In this document: piece after piece, positions 1 through 8,741 of the stretch
Position numbering within the stretch: position 1 is the stretch's first letter
Layout: every line of letters starts with the position of its first letter
Assembly: GCA_902492235.1 (NCBI GenBank)
Contig: CABUKS010000011.1
Coordinates: forward strand, 1-64,000
Length of the DNA: 64,000 bases
From: an uncultured Collinsella sp.
Lineage (GTDB): Bacteria > Actinomycetota > Coriobacteriia > Coriobacteriales > Coriobacteriaceae
Direction: 5' to 3'
Notes under the pieces: model-generated
Databases searched by the model: none
What the model was told of the DNA's origin: nothing
Seen by the model: only the letters and a program-made list of their open reading frames with translations
Made by a program: the position numbers and the translations under genes

Positions 1-167
1 AAGCGGTCGGCGGGGCCATTGTGGCTCTTGACAGCGGATTGGGTCATATGAGCGAAGGCCCGCCAGAGCGAGCAAGGTGCCTTGAAACGAGGCGGCATTG
101 ACCTTCTGGTCATGCCGCTGAAGCTGAAAGGCAGATTGCCGCTCAGGTGGGTTTGCAGCGTCGAGCC

Positions 168-195
168 GTTACGGCGTTTGGCAAAACGCCGTAAC
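168..195 (-). terminator. Hairpin at the end of the SIS-domain gene
   Basis: A 12-bp perfect stem (168-179 with 184-195) with a 4-nt loop abuts the stop codon of the SIS gene. There is no clear T-tract on the minus strand, so it may be a weak terminator or an mRNA 3'-end stabiliser. Confidence 0.5.
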
Positions 196-1187
196 TAATA
201 ATCCAGCTTCCACATGTAGCGGCGCGTCATGTAGTCCTTGTGGGTGACGGCAGAGAGCGCGCGCATGTACACGTTGTTGAGGATCGGCGCAAAGATCAGG
301 TGGTTGAAGTACTCGCTCACGCTGTCCTTGATGTCGTTGAGGCCGAGCTCCTTGGCGTCGAGCTGATAGACGCGCTCGCCACCGTACTGGTTGACGAAGC
401 GGATGCCGCGCTCGTCGTTGCAGCGGCTGCGGCCGACGCTGATGAGCTGGAACAGCGAGGTGCGCTTGTCCAGGATCTCGAAGGGGCCGTGGAAGAAGTC
501 GCAGGTGTTGATGGTGCAGGAGTCGATCTGCAGCATCTCCTGCACGTTGCAGATGCTAAAGACGTAGGCGGCACCAAAGAGCGGACCTTGAGCCATCACG
601 TTGATGCAGGGCTTGTCGGCGTTCTGCTCGGCCCACTTGGCAGCAAGCGGACGAGTGTACTCGACGGCCTTGCGATAGATGGGGTCGACCAAGTCGAACG
701 CGGCCATAGCGGTCTCGTACTCGGCATAGCCCTCGGTCTGCTGCGTGAGCTCCATGGCAATCATGGTCACGACGGCGGAGTTGGTACGGCCCATGCAGGA
801 CTCGTCGACGGCCAGGCTGTCATACTGGATCTTGTAGTCGCAGACCTCGGTGAGGCCGGACTCGTCAACATAGATTGCGATGGTGCTGGCGCCGTGGTCC
901 TTGGCGACCTGGGCGGCGACGATGGTCTCCTTGGTGCCGCGCATGGACACGACGACGGCCAGGGTGTTCTCGTTGACGTAGGCCGGGGTGGCGTGCACGA
1001 ACTCGTTGCTGGTGTAGCTGGAGCTCACGACCTGCGTGGCCTCGTGCTCCATAAAGTACTGGGCAGGATAGTTGCCGCCGTTGGATCCGCCGGCGCCAAT
1101 CCACACGACGCGCTTGATGCCGCCCTTGTCTGCCTTGTCAGCCAAAACCTGGGAGACAACATCCTTAACCTGTTCCTGAGTAGTCAT
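195..1187 (-). CDS. SIS-domain sugar-phosphate protein (FrlB/AgaS-like deglycase or isomerase)
   Basis: A 330-aa cytosolic protein with a SIS (sugar isomerase) fold. The N-terminal SIS half carries the phosphosugar-binding loop WIGAGGSNGG at residues 29-38 and a second loop VVVSMRGTKETIVAA at about 78-92. A second SIS half follows, with FFHGPFEILD near residue 233, as in fructosamine-6-phosphate deglycases (FrlB family). Known members cleave or isomerise phosphorylated amino sugars or sugar-amine conjugates delivered by a PTS. It is divergent from a GntR/UTRA regulator, which fits inducible sugar use. A mannose-family PTS IID lies at the other end of the window, but no link is shown. The exact substrate cannot be read from the sequence; an AgaS-like or glucoselysine role is possible. 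Confidence 0.8.
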   Translation of the reverse strand: MTTQEQVKDVVSQVLADKADKGGIKRVVWIGAGGSNGGNYPAQYFMEHEATQVVSSSYTSNEFVHATPAYVNENTLAVVVSMRGTKETIVAAQVAKDHGASTIAIYVDESGLTEVCDYKIQYDSLAVDESCMGRTNSAVVTMIAMELTQQTEGYAEYETAMAAFDLVDPIYRKAVEYTRPLAAKWAEQNADKPCINVMAQGPLFGAAYVFSICNVQEMLQIDSCTINTCDFFHGPFEILDKRTSLFQLISVGRSRCNDERGIRFVNQYGGERVYQLDAKELGLNDIKDSVSEYFNHLIFAPILNNVYMRALSAVTHKDYMTRRYMWKLDY

Positions 1188-1225
1188 CGTGCATCAGCCT
1201 TTCTTCTCGTTTGATGCTCTCGATG

Positions 1226-1245
1226 GCATACAAGTTACATACATG
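1226..1245. promoter_or_regulatory. Probable GntR operator, copy 1
   Basis: The motif GCATACAAnTTAnATACAnG occurs here, just upstream of the SIS gene, and again at 1365-1384. A partial inverted copy (TTGTATGC) lies at 1265-1272. The repetition in the divergent spacer suggests binding sites for the neighbouring GntR regulator; this is inferred. Confidence 0.5.
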
Positions 1246-1290
1246 TTTTGGTTATGTCGACTAGTTGTATGCTATATTTGACTTAGAAAT

Positions 1291-1332
1291 TCTGCTGGTA
1301 AGGTTTTCGACTTTTCGTTACCAGCAGTTTTG
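1291..1332 (+). other. Hairpin in the divergent spacer
   Basis: A 10-bp stem (CTGCTGGTAA with TTACCAGCAG) is followed on the plus strand by a T-rich run. It lies between the two candidate operators, so it may be a short leader attenuator or terminator for a plus-strand transcript. Confidence 0.35.
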
Positions 1333-1364
1333 TTGTTGTATTGAATACATGCTTGATTAGACTC

Positions 1365-1384
1365 GCATACAAATTAGATACAGG
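1365..1384. promoter_or_regulatory. Probable GntR operator, copy 2 (autoregulatory site)
   Basis: Second copy of the GCATACAAnTTAnATACAnG motif, ending 8 nt before the regulator start codon. A protein bound here would block translation initiation or early transcription of the regulator, which suggests autoregulation. Confidence 0.5.
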
Positions 1385-1392
1385 TTGATCGC

Positions 1393-2115
1393 ATGAAAGC
1401 TTCGTCTAAAAAGAAACTGGCCCAATACGAGCGCTTGGCGGGCATGCTGCGTGACCGCATCGCCGCCGGCGTCTACGCGCGCGAAGACAAGCTGCCGTCC
1501 GAGATGGAACTCATGGACGAATCGGGGCTGTCGCGCAGCACCGTGCGCCACGCCCTTAAGGTGCTCGTTGATGAGGGCCTGGTGCGCACCGAGCGCGGGC
1601 GTGGCGCCTTTGTGGCCGACACGCCCGCGCTCCACGAGAACAACCTGGTGTTTTCGAGCTATACGGCGCAGGTCCAGGGTCAGGGCATGAAGCCCACCAC
1701 GCGCACCGTGGACTCGGGCTTTGCCAAGGCGGCCGGCAGCATAGCTAAGTTCTTTGACGCCACCGTGGGCAGCAAGCTCGTCAAACTTGTCCGCCTGCGT
1801 TATCTGGACGATGCGCCGCTGTGCCTGGAGACCACCTATCTACCACCGAGCTTTGAAGCACTCATCAATCGCGATATCAACGGTTCGCTCTACGCCACGC
1901 TGCGCCAGGAATTCCATCGCGCGCCGGCACAGGGACATAAAACCTTTGAGGTGTGCTATGCCTCGCAAAACGAGGCGTTTTTGCTCAACGTTGAGCGCGG
2001 GCAGGCGCTGATCCTGATCACCGACTACGTCTACGACACCGACGGCCGACCGCTCCATGTCTCCAAGCGCATCCAACGCACCGACCGCGCCAAATACACC
2101 GAGCCCATCGGCTAA
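1393..2115 (+). CDS. GntR-family transcriptional regulator with UTRA domain
   Basis: A 240-aa DNA-binding protein. Residues about 9-75 form the GntR winged helix (IAAGVYAREDKLPSEMELM, SRSTVRHALKVLVDEGLV). Residues about 95-235 form a UTRA effector domain, which in the HutC subfamily binds small ligands such as phosphosugars. It is transcribed away from the SIS-domain gene and two copies of a palindromic motif lie between them, so it most likely represses that gene and itself until a phosphorylated amino sugar is present. The family call is firm; the ligand is unknown. Confidence 0.9.
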   Translation: MKASSKKKLAQYERLAGMLRDRIAAGVYAREDKLPSEMELMDESGLSRSTVRHALKVLVDEGLVRTERGRGAFVADTPALHENNLVFSSYTAQVQGQGMKPTTRTVDSGFAKAAGSIAKFFDATVGSKLVKLVRLRYLDDAPLCLETTYLPPSFEALINRDINGSLYATLRQEFHRAPAQGHKTFEVCYASQNEAFLLNVERGQALILITDYVYDTDGRPLHVSKRIQRTDRAKYTEPIG

Positions 2116-2136
2116 CCTGCCAAAATTAACCTGTCC

Positions 2137-2727
2137 CTAAATGGTAGGTTTGGGGAGGTCGGGGAACCAGATTGGTTTGGGTTGGTTGGGAACGCGCTCG
2201 GCTAGGACCAACTCCATCCAACACATGTCGTACCAGCGACCGAACTTTTGGGCACAGCGATCGAAGGCGCCCACCAAGCGATATCCCATATGGGCATGGA
2301 AATCCTGGCTGTTGTGCGTCAGGTACTCATCGTCCTTATCGTGCGGCACGGCAATGAGCGCGCACATGTTGGTGATGCCCATCGCGATCAGGCATTGCTT
2401 GAGCGCATCGTGCAGCTTGCGGCCCAGCCCGCCGTGGCGCACGTCGCGCGCCAGGTAGATCGACGTCTCGACCGACCAGTCGTATGCCTCGCGGCTGTTG
2501 AGCGAACTCACATAGGCATAGCCTACCGGACGCCCGTCCAGCTCCATCACCAGATACGGATAGCGCTTGAGTGTACGCTCGATGCGCCCGGCGAACTCCT
2601 CAACGCTCGGCACCTCGTATTCGCAGGTAATCGCCGTCTGGCGCACATACGGCTCATAGATGGCAAGCAACGCCGGCGCATCATCGGGCGTCGCAAGACG
2701 AATCGTCGGCTCGGACATCTCGGTCAT
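2137..2727 (-). CDS. GNAT-family N-acetyltransferase (phosphinothricin-acetyltransferase-like)
   Basis: A 196-aa GNAT enzyme of the Pat/Bar type, expected to move an acetyl group from acetyl-CoA to a small amine. It opens with IRLATPDDAPALLAIYEPYV and carries the acetyl-CoA loop VRHGGLGRKLHDAL near residue 100. The C-terminal part has the usual ALIAVPHDKDDEYL and HMGYRLVGAF segments. The start at 2727 is preferred because it follows a strong GAGGGAGAAGG ribosome site; longer versions would run through the terminator of the upstream gene. The substrate cannot be predicted. Confidence 0.82.
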   Translation of the reverse strand: MTEMSEPTIRLATPDDAPALLAIYEPYVRQTAITCEYEVPSVEEFAGRIERTLKRYPYLVMELDGRPVGYAYVSSLNSREAYDWSVETSIYLARDVRHGGLGRKLHDALKQCLIAMGITNMCALIAVPHDKDDEYLTHNSQDFHAHMGYRLVGAFDRCAQKFGRWYDMCWMELVLAERVPNQPKPIWFPDLPKPTI

Positions 2728-2742
2728 ACAACCCTTCTCCCT

Positions 2743-2787
2743 CAAAAACAAAGGCCGCCTTGCGCCAAACCCAAGCGCAAGGCGGCC
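2743..2787 (-). terminator. Rho-independent terminator of the threonine aldolase gene
   Basis: A perfect 13-bp GC-rich stem (2753-2765 with 2775-2787) is followed on the minus strand by TTTGTTTTT. It lies 18 nt beyond the aldolase stop. Confidence 0.9.
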
Positions 2788-2805
2788 CCCCGTCATCATG
2801 TCAAC

Positions 2806-3831
2806 TTACAGGACAGCCGCCAGCGCGTCGATGTCCTCCTGCGTCGTGGCCCAGCTGGTGCAAAAGCGCACCACCGTGTGGGTATCGTCGTACTTTTCCC
2901 AGTACTCGATCGCCGCATGCTCGCGAATGCGGGCCATGTCCTCGTTGGGCAGAATCACGAACTGCTGGTTTGTGGGCGTCTCCAAGAAGAACTGGTAGCC
3001 GCGCTCGTGCAGCACGCGACGCAGCGCCTGAGCGGTCTCAATCGCCTGGCGACCAATCTCAAAATACAGGCCGTCAGTAAAGAGCGCCTCAAACTGCACG
3101 CCCGTCAGGCGGCCCTTGGCCAACAGCGCGCCGTGCTGCTTAATACGCGGAATGGGATGCGCCGGGGCGTGCATGCCGCAGAACACCACAGCCTCGCCGC
3201 AGAGCGCACCGCACTTGGTGCCGCCGATGTAGAACACGTCACACAGCTGCGCCAGCTCGGGCAGGGTAATGTCGCACTCATCGGCCGCCAGCGCATAGGC
3301 CAGACGAGCACCGTCCACAAACAGCGGAATCTCGCGCTTCTGGCACACCGCGTGAATCGCCGCGAGCTCGGCCTTGGAGTACAGCGTGCCGTACTCGGTC
3401 GACAGACTCACGTACACGGCGCCCGGGAACACCGTGTGCTCGTAGCTCTCGTTTTCGTAGAACACCTGGATATAGTTCTCGAGGTCCTCGGCGTGCATCT
3501 TGCCCTCGTAGCCGGGGATGGTGAGCACCTTGTGGCCGCCAAACTCGATGGCGCCCGCCTCGTGGCAGGCAACGTGGCCAGTCTCGGCAGCAACGACGCC
3601 CTCGTACGGCGCAAGCAGCATGTCGATCACCGTCGCGTTAGCCTGCGTGCCGCCCACCAGGAAAAACACGTCGGCGTCAGGCGCCTGGCAGGCCTCGCGA
3701 ATAAGTTGCTTGGCACGCTCGGTATGTGCATCGGTACCGTAGCCGGGCTGCGGCTCCATATTGGTGTCGACGAGCGCCTGCAGCACCGCCGGGTGTGCGC
3801 CGTGGGAATAATCGTTGTTAAACGCGAGCAT
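2806..3831 (-). CDS. Low-specificity L-threonine aldolase family (PLP beta-eliminating lyase)
   Basis: A 341-aa PLP fold-type I enzyme. It opens FNNDYSHGAHPAVLQAL, as threonine aldolases do. It has the cofactor-binding segment VGGTQANA at about 59-66, the PLP-nitrogen partner Asp173 in FVDGAR and the Schiff-base lysine Lys206 in GGTKCG. Family members cleave L-threonine or L-allo-threonine to glycine and acetaldehyde. Length is normal. It is followed by its own terminator, so it is probably monocistronic. A related beta-hydroxy-amino-acid lyase function is possible. Confidence 0.87.
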   Translation of the reverse strand: MLAFNNDYSHGAHPAVLQALVDTNMEPQPGYGTDAHTERAKQLIREACQAPDADVFFLVGGTQANATVIDMLLAPYEGVVAAETGHVACHEAGAIEFGGHKVLTIPGYEGKMHAEDLENYIQVFYENESYEHTVFPGAVYVSLSTEYGTLYSKAELAAIHAVCQKREIPLFVDGARLAYALAADECDITLPELAQLCDVFYIGGTKCGALCGEAVVFCGMHAPAHPIPRIKQHGALLAKGRLTGVQFEALFTDGLYFEIGRQAIETAQALRRVLHERGYQFFLETPTNQQFVILPNEDMARIREHAAIEYWEKYDDTHTVVRFCTSWATTQEDIDALAAVL

Positions 3832-3876
3832 GGCAATCCTCTCTTACCGGGTATCGGCCAGATGATTCAAACGGAG

Positions 3877-4740
3877 CTATTGTACGCCGCCGGGATAGGC
3901 AATGCGCGCGGCAAGGCACTCAAGTGCCAGTACCAGAGCAAAACCGCAGCTCACGTCACTCAAAAAGTGCGCTCCGATCACGATGCGGCCAAACGCGACG
4001 AGCGCCGCGACCACAGCCGCCGTCCAAAAGACCACACGACGGCGCGACGGCTTTTCCTTAAAGGCCGTCGCGGGAAGCCCAGCGAGCATGAGGCCGATTG
4101 CCGCGTGCGCCGTGTGTCCGCTCGCAAACGATTTAAAGCCGTCCTTGACTACACCGGCGGCAATATAGGCCCACTTGTCGGGGTTGCCGATCACCCACCA
4201 CGGCTGAAACTCGAGTCCCTGCGTCACCTCGATCACGCGCATGCGTGGGCGCGACCACAGCGGCTTGACAATCACGTTGAGGATAATGGCCTGAGCGACC
4301 CACACGGCAAGCACCATCAACGCCCAGTGCGTGAGCTCGTCGGGCTCGGTCGTGCGCGTGAGGCGATAGACGATAAGGTTGGCGGCGATCACCAGCACAA
4401 ACGTCAGCACCAACTGAACAGCGATGAGTTTGCCGCCAACTTTCAGGGACGAGACGATCTCGTAGCCGGCCAGGCCAACGTTGACAAGGATGCCGAGCAC
4501 GGCGAGCCATTTGCTCCCTCTGGAATCGGGACGCACCGCGCGCACGAGCATAACGCCCGCGACGCTTGCCGTCAGCTCGAACGGCAGCTCGCCGGCGGCC
4601 TCGATAAGGCGACCGTACATGCTACCGATGTTGAACAGCGCGCTCGAGATCTGATAATCGAAGAAGCTGCCCACGCCCAGACAAAGACACAGGACAACCG
4701 CGATAATGGCGACATCTTTCTTATAGATGTATCCGAACAT
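3877..4740 (-). CDS. PAP2-superfamily membrane phosphatase
   Basis: A 287-aa polytopic membrane protein with about six hydrophobic segments. The three phosphatase motifs of the PAP2 family are readable: KPLWSRPRMR (motif 1), SFASGHTAHA (motif 2) and RIVIGAHFLSDV (motif 3), the last with the catalytic His. Such enzymes hydrolyse lipid phosphates, for example undecaprenyl diphosphate or phosphatidylglycerophosphate, at the membrane. The start at 4740 follows an AAAGGAAAG ribosome site; the frame is open further upstream but runs into the long inverted repeat after mfd. The substrate is not identifiable from sequence. Confidence 0.83.
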   Translation of the reverse strand: MFGYIYKKDVAIIAVVLCLCLGVGSFFDYQISSALFNIGSMYGRLIEAAGELPFELTASVAGVMLVRAVRPDSRGSKWLAVLGILVNVGLAGYEIVSSLKVGGKLIAVQLVLTFVLVIAANLIVYRLTRTTEPDELTHWALMVLAVWVAQAIILNVIVKPLWSRPRMRVIEVTQGLEFQPWWVIGNPDKWAYIAAGVVKDGFKSFASGHTAHAAIGLMLAGLPATAFKEKPSRRRVVFWTAAVVAALVAFGRIVIGAHFLSDVSCGFALVLALECLAARIAYPGGVQ

Positions 4741-4839
4741 GCTTTCCTTTCGATGGGGCGAAGGGTCGACCCGCAACGTGGTGGGGCAAAGATAGCTTTG
4801 TCCCATAAATACCCTTACAGGTTGAGCATAAGTGAGCGA

Positions 4840-4937
4840 AAACGTTCCATTTGTGGCAAGGTGGCCCGAAGGAGGAGGGAAGCGTACTTGCGTACGCGAC
4901 CGACGAGTGAGGGTCAGATTGCCCAAATGGAGCGTTT
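4840..4937. repeat. Nested inverted repeat between mfd and the PAP2 gene
   Basis: A 14-bp outer stem (AAACGTTCCATTTG at 4840-4853 pairs with 4924-4937, one G:T) encloses an inner 6-bp GCGTAC/GTACGC hairpin at 4882-4897. It lies directly beyond the mfd stop and probably ends or stabilises its transcript. Confidence 0.55.
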
Positions 4938-4951
4938 GCAGCGTCGACCCG

Positions 4952-7900
4952 CTAGTCGTCGTCGCTAGCACCCAGCTGTTGCAGCAGCATGAGTGCCGCG
5001 GCCACGGGGCCGGTGTCGTCGTTGGCGTCGAGGCCGCGACCCAGGCCGCTGCCCGCGCCGGCGCCCGCCTTGTAGGGCACCGACAGCTTGCGGCTCTTGG
5101 GGAAGTTCACCGCGCCATAGCGGGTCTTAAGCTCAAAGGCCACCTTCTTGGGCACGTCGACACCCAAAAACGTGATGCGTCCGCCGCTGAGCGTGACGCT
5201 CTCGAGCCCCAGGCGCTCGCCGCGAATACGGATGCGCGCGCGATTGAACAGGTTGAGTCCCGCCAACGGCAGCTCGCCATGCGCGGCCTCGGTCTCTTCC
5301 TGCACCTCGTCAATACTCTCCAGGTCCTCTGCAGCCGCGAGCTTGCGGTACACGAGCACGCGCTGGTCCACCGCCGGCAGGTACTCCTCGGACAAGAAGT
5401 AATCGGCCGGCAGGTTAATACCCACGCTCGCCGCCTCCACGCCGGCATCGTCGTCGCCGCGCGCCTCGGCCACCGCCTGGCCCAGCATCTGCGTAAACAG
5501 GTCAAAGCCCACGCTCGACAGGTTGCCGTGCTGCTCGGCGCCCATAAGCGAGCCGGCACCACGGATCTCCAGGTCGCGCATGGCGATGCGCATGCCGCTG
5601 CCCAGGTCCTGGAACTCGGAAAGTGCGGTCAGGCGCGCCGTCGCCTCCTCGGTGAGAGGCAGCTCGCCCGGGAACATAAAGTACGCGTAGGCCTGCGTGG
5701 CAGAACGGCCCACACGGCCCTTGAGCTGGTAAAGCTGTGCTAGACCCAGGCGCTGCGAGTCCTCGATGATGAGCGTGTTGGCGGTCGCGTTGTCGATGCC
5801 GCTCTCCACGATGGTCGTGGCGATGAGTACATCGATCTTTTTGGTCGCGAACTCGATCATCACGTCCTCGACCTCGCGCGGGCTCATCTTGCCGTGCGCC
5901 ACACCCACGCGCGCCTCGGGCGCGGCCTCGTGCACGCGCGCCACGGCGTCGTCGATGGTCTTGACGCGGTTGGACACGTAGTACACCTGACCGCCGCGAC
6001 CCACCTCCAGGCGAATCGCCGCACTCACCACGTCGGGGTCGTACTCCCCCACGTGCACGATCACGGGACGACGCCCGGTCGGCGGCGTCGTGATCAGGCT
6101 CATGTCGCGCACGCCGCTCGTGGCCATCTGCATGGTTCGCGGAATCGGCGTGGCCGAAAGCGTGAGCACGTCAATCTGCTCGCGCAGGTTCTTGAGCTGC
6201 TCCTTGTGCTGCACGCCAAAGCGCTGTTCCTCGTCGATGATCACCAGACCCAAGTTCTTGGGGTTCACATCGGCCGAAAGCAAGCGGTGCGTGCCGATGA
6301 GCACATCGATCGTGCCCTCGGCAAACGCCTTGAGCGCGCGCTTCTGCTGCGCCGGCGTGCGGAAGCGGCTGAGCACCTCGACCTCGAGGCCAAACGGGGC
6401 AAAGCGCTCAAAGAAGGTCTCGTAGTGCTGCTGGGCCAGAATGGTCGTGGGACAGAGCACCATGACCTGACGGCCGGAGTCCACACACTTAAACGCCGCA
6501 CGCAGGGCAACCTCGGTCTTGCCGAAACCCACGTCGCCGCACAGCAGGCGGTCCATAGGCTTGGGCGCCTCCATGTCGGCCTTGATGTCGGCGATAGCCT
6601 CCAGCTGGTCACGCGTCTCGTCGTAGGGGAAGCTCTCCTCCATCTCGATCTGCTCGGGCGTATCGGGCGGACAGGCGATACCGGTAATCGACGAGCGGCG
6701 TGTATACAGGTCGACCAGGTCAAACGCCAGCTTTTTGGCGTTCTTGCGTGCCTTGTTGGTGGCACGCGTCCAGTCGGCGGTATTGAGCCTGGTCAGGCGC
6801 GGCTTGTCGCCGTCGGGGCCAACATAGCGTGTGATGCGGTCGACCTGCTCGAGCGGCACGTAGAGCTTGTCGCCGTCGGCATATTCCAGCAAAAAGTAGT
6901 CGCGCTCCTTGCCGCCCACTTCCTGGCGCGCGATCTCGCTAAAGAGCGCGATGCCGTGGGTGGCGTGCACCACGTAATCGCCCGGCTTAAACGGGAACGT
7001 GATCTGCGTGATGTCCACCTTGCGGCGGCTGCGCGCGCGGTTGGCGTTCATGCGGGCGTTGAGGTCGGCGATCGAGAACACGGCCAGGTTGGCATCGGGC
7101 ACCACCACGCCCTGCGGCAAGGCGGCATCGACAAAGGTCACACGTCCGCGCGAAATAGTGGGCACGGCGGCGCCGGCGGCAGCCAGCGCGGCGCCCGCCT
7201 CGAGCGAGCGGGCGTTGAGCGCGTCGGCCTTACGCTCGCGAATGGAAGCATGGGCCTCCTGGCGTGCGGTACGGTCGGCGGAATCCGCCGCTGCCACGCG
7301 AACGCGGTCGCCGATAGCGCCGACATTTTCGGGCGCCGCGGTCAGCGATTCCTCAAAGGTAATGCCCTCGTCGCCAAAGGTGAGCTCCATCGACTCGCGC
7401 GCACCGCGGTCGGGGATGGCAAACACGCAGGCATAGCGCTTGCCCACGACCTCCTGGATGCGCGTCATAAAACGGTTGTCCGAGCCTGCGATGGCCGGCT
7501 GCTCAATCTTGAGCTCGGCCGTCACCGCACCGCCGGCACGGATGAGGCTCACGTAGTTCAGGCGCTGCTGGGCACCAAAATCGAGCTGTTGGGCGCGCAC
7601 GTACAGACCATCCAGGCGGTCAATCCCTGCCTCGCCGGCACGCGCCTCGATATCCTCGTAGGCGCGCAGGCAGTCGTCGAACAGCGAGCGCGGCTCGGAC
7701 AGAACCACGAGTGCCTTGCCGCTCACGTGCGCCAACGGGCTTACGGTCTGGCCGTACATCACCGGCAAAAAGCGGTCGAGCTCGGGCGTGACGATGCGCG
7801 CATCCACCATCTCGAGCAGCGCCGCCAGCTTGCTGTCGTCCTGGCTGGCACGGTAGAGCGCCACGTGCATGTTGTGGACGGCATCGTCGGTAAGCGCCAG

Positions 7901-8584
7901 CTCGCGGCAGGGGAAGATCTCGATACTGTCCTCGTTGCCGATGGTCTGCCCCGTGGAGCTCACCATGCGGCGGATGCGGTCAATCTCGTCGCCGAAGAAC
8001 TCGATGCGCACGGGCGCCTTTTCCTGTGCGGGGAACACCTCGACGGTGTCGCCGTGCACGCGGAACAGCCCGGGCGCGTCGGCGGCACCGGCATTGGTGT
8101 AGCCCATGCCCACCAGGCGCTGCGGCACCTCGTCAAAAGGAATCTCCTCGCCCACCGCAAAGGTCGTGGACTCCCAATAGTGGCTCTCGACCGGCGGCAC
8201 GCAACGCAGCAGCGCGCGAGCCGAGGCGACCATGATGCAGTTGTCCCCGCGCACGATGCGTCCCAGTGCCTCGCAGCGCTGCGCCACCACGGCGTCGTCG
8301 GGCGCCTGCTCGCGCCAAGGGTAGTCCTTGCGCTCGGGAAAGCGGCACACGTGCGCCAGCCCCACATAGGCGGCCAGGCTGCGCGCAGCGCGATCGGCCG
8401 CGTCCTCGCCGCTCACAATGTAGACCGTCGGGCGCGGACGACGCGCAAACTGGGCGGCCGCCATAAGCGTGCGACCCGACTGCGACACGGCCAGCGTCAC
8501 GTCCTCGCCGGCATCGAGTCCGGCCTCGACGGTCTGCAGCGCCTCGGCAGTGTAGAGCTGCGCGGCTATACGGTGAATGAGCAT
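4952..8584 (-). CDS. mfd: Transcription-repair coupling factor Mfd
   Basis: A 1210-aa SF2 DNA translocase that removes stalled RNA polymerase and recruits UvrA. The N-terminal UvrB-like region is followed by the RNA-polymerase-interacting module (YVVHATHGIALF). Next comes the helicase core with Walker A GDVGFGKTEVALRAA, the DEEQ box (IIDEEQRFGVQHKEQL) and SATPIPRTMQM, then the RecG-like C-terminal domain. The length matches the family. The start at 8584 is chosen because GGAGGAACAGC precedes it. The next gene upstream on the same strand is nth, so two DNA-repair genes stand together, but a terminator separates them. Confidence 0.97.
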   Translation of the reverse strand: MLIHRIAAQLYTAEALQTVEAGLDAGEDVTLAVSQSGRTLMAAAQFARRPRPTVYIVSGEDAADRAARSLAAYVGLAHVCRFPERKDYPWREQAPDDAVVAQRCEALGRIVRGDNCIMVASARALLRCVPPVESHYWESTTFAVGEEIPFDEVPQRLVGMGYTNAGAADAPGLFRVHGDTVEVFPAQEKAPVRIEFFGDEIDRIRRMVSSTGQTIGNEDSIEIFPCRELALTDDAVHNMHVALYRASQDDSKLAALLEMVDARIVTPELDRFLPVMYGQTVSPLAHVSGKALVVLSEPRSLFDDCLRAYEDIEARAGEAGIDRLDGLYVRAQQLDFGAQQRLNYVSLIRAGGAVTAELKIEQPAIAGSDNRFMTRIQEVVGKRYACVFAIPDRGARESMELTFGDEGITFEESLTAAPENVGAIGDRVRVAAADSADRTARQEAHASIRERKADALNARSLEAGAALAAAGAAVPTISRGRVTFVDAALPQGVVVPDANLAVFSIADLNARMNANRARSRRKVDITQITFPFKPGDYVVHATHGIALFSEIARQEVGGKERDYFLLEYADGDKLYVPLEQVDRITRYVGPDGDKPRLTRLNTADWTRATNKARKNAKKLAFDLVDLYTRRSSITGIACPPDTPEQIEMEESFPYDETRDQLEAIADIKADMEAPKPMDRLLCGDVGFGKTEVALRAAFKCVDSGRQVMVLCPTTILAQQHYETFFERFAPFGLEVEVLSRFRTPAQQKRALKAFAEGTIDVLIGTHRLLSADVNPKNLGLVIIDEEQRFGVQHKEQLKNLREQIDVLTLSATPIPRTMQMATSGVRDMSLITTPPTGRRPVIVHVGEYDPDVVSAAIRLEVGRGGQVYYVSNRVKTIDDAVARVHEAAPEARVGVAHGKMSPREVEDVMIEFATKKIDVLIATTIVESGIDNATANTLIIEDSQRLGLAQLYQLKGRVGRSATQAYAYFMFPGELPLTEEATARLTALSEFQDLGSGMRIAMRDLEIRGAGSLMGAEQHGNLSSVGFDLFTQMLGQAVAEARGDDDAGVEAASVGINLPADYFLSEEYLPAVDQRVLVYRKLAAAEDLESIDEVQEETEAAHGELPLAGLNLFNRARIRIRGERLGLESVTLSGGRITFLGVDVPKKVAFELKTRYGAVNFPKSRKLSVPYKAGAGAGSGLGRGLDANDDTGPVAAALMLLQQLGASDDD

Positions 8585-8609
8585 GCTGTTCCTCCGGCAT
8601 CGCAACGCC

Positions 8610-8638
8610 AAAAGCCCGCCGGGGCAAGCTCGGCGGGT
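8610..8638 (-). terminator. Terminator between nth and mfd
   Basis: The stem CCCGCCG/CGGCGGG is followed on the minus strand by CTTTT. It lies about 100 nt beyond the nth stop and just before the mfd ribosome site. Confidence 0.65.
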
Positions 8639-8741
8639 CGTACGTCAAATACATTGTCTGTCATGGTAGCGCATGGAGAGGACTCCGGCTCAAGGGCAAA
8701 CCCAGCCCCGCAAAAAACGCCAGACGAAGATGCGTTCCGCC

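Noticed and set aside
1..167. Possible 3' end of a plus-strand gene at the left edge (frame 3 open to about position 113)
   Set aside because: About 37 codons with no recognisable motif and in a repeat-like context; cannot be supported.
2248..4968. Plus-strand open frame of 906 codons
   Set aside because: Antisense to the GNAT, aldolase and PAP2 genes, which have clear motifs; the frame is open only because of high GC content.
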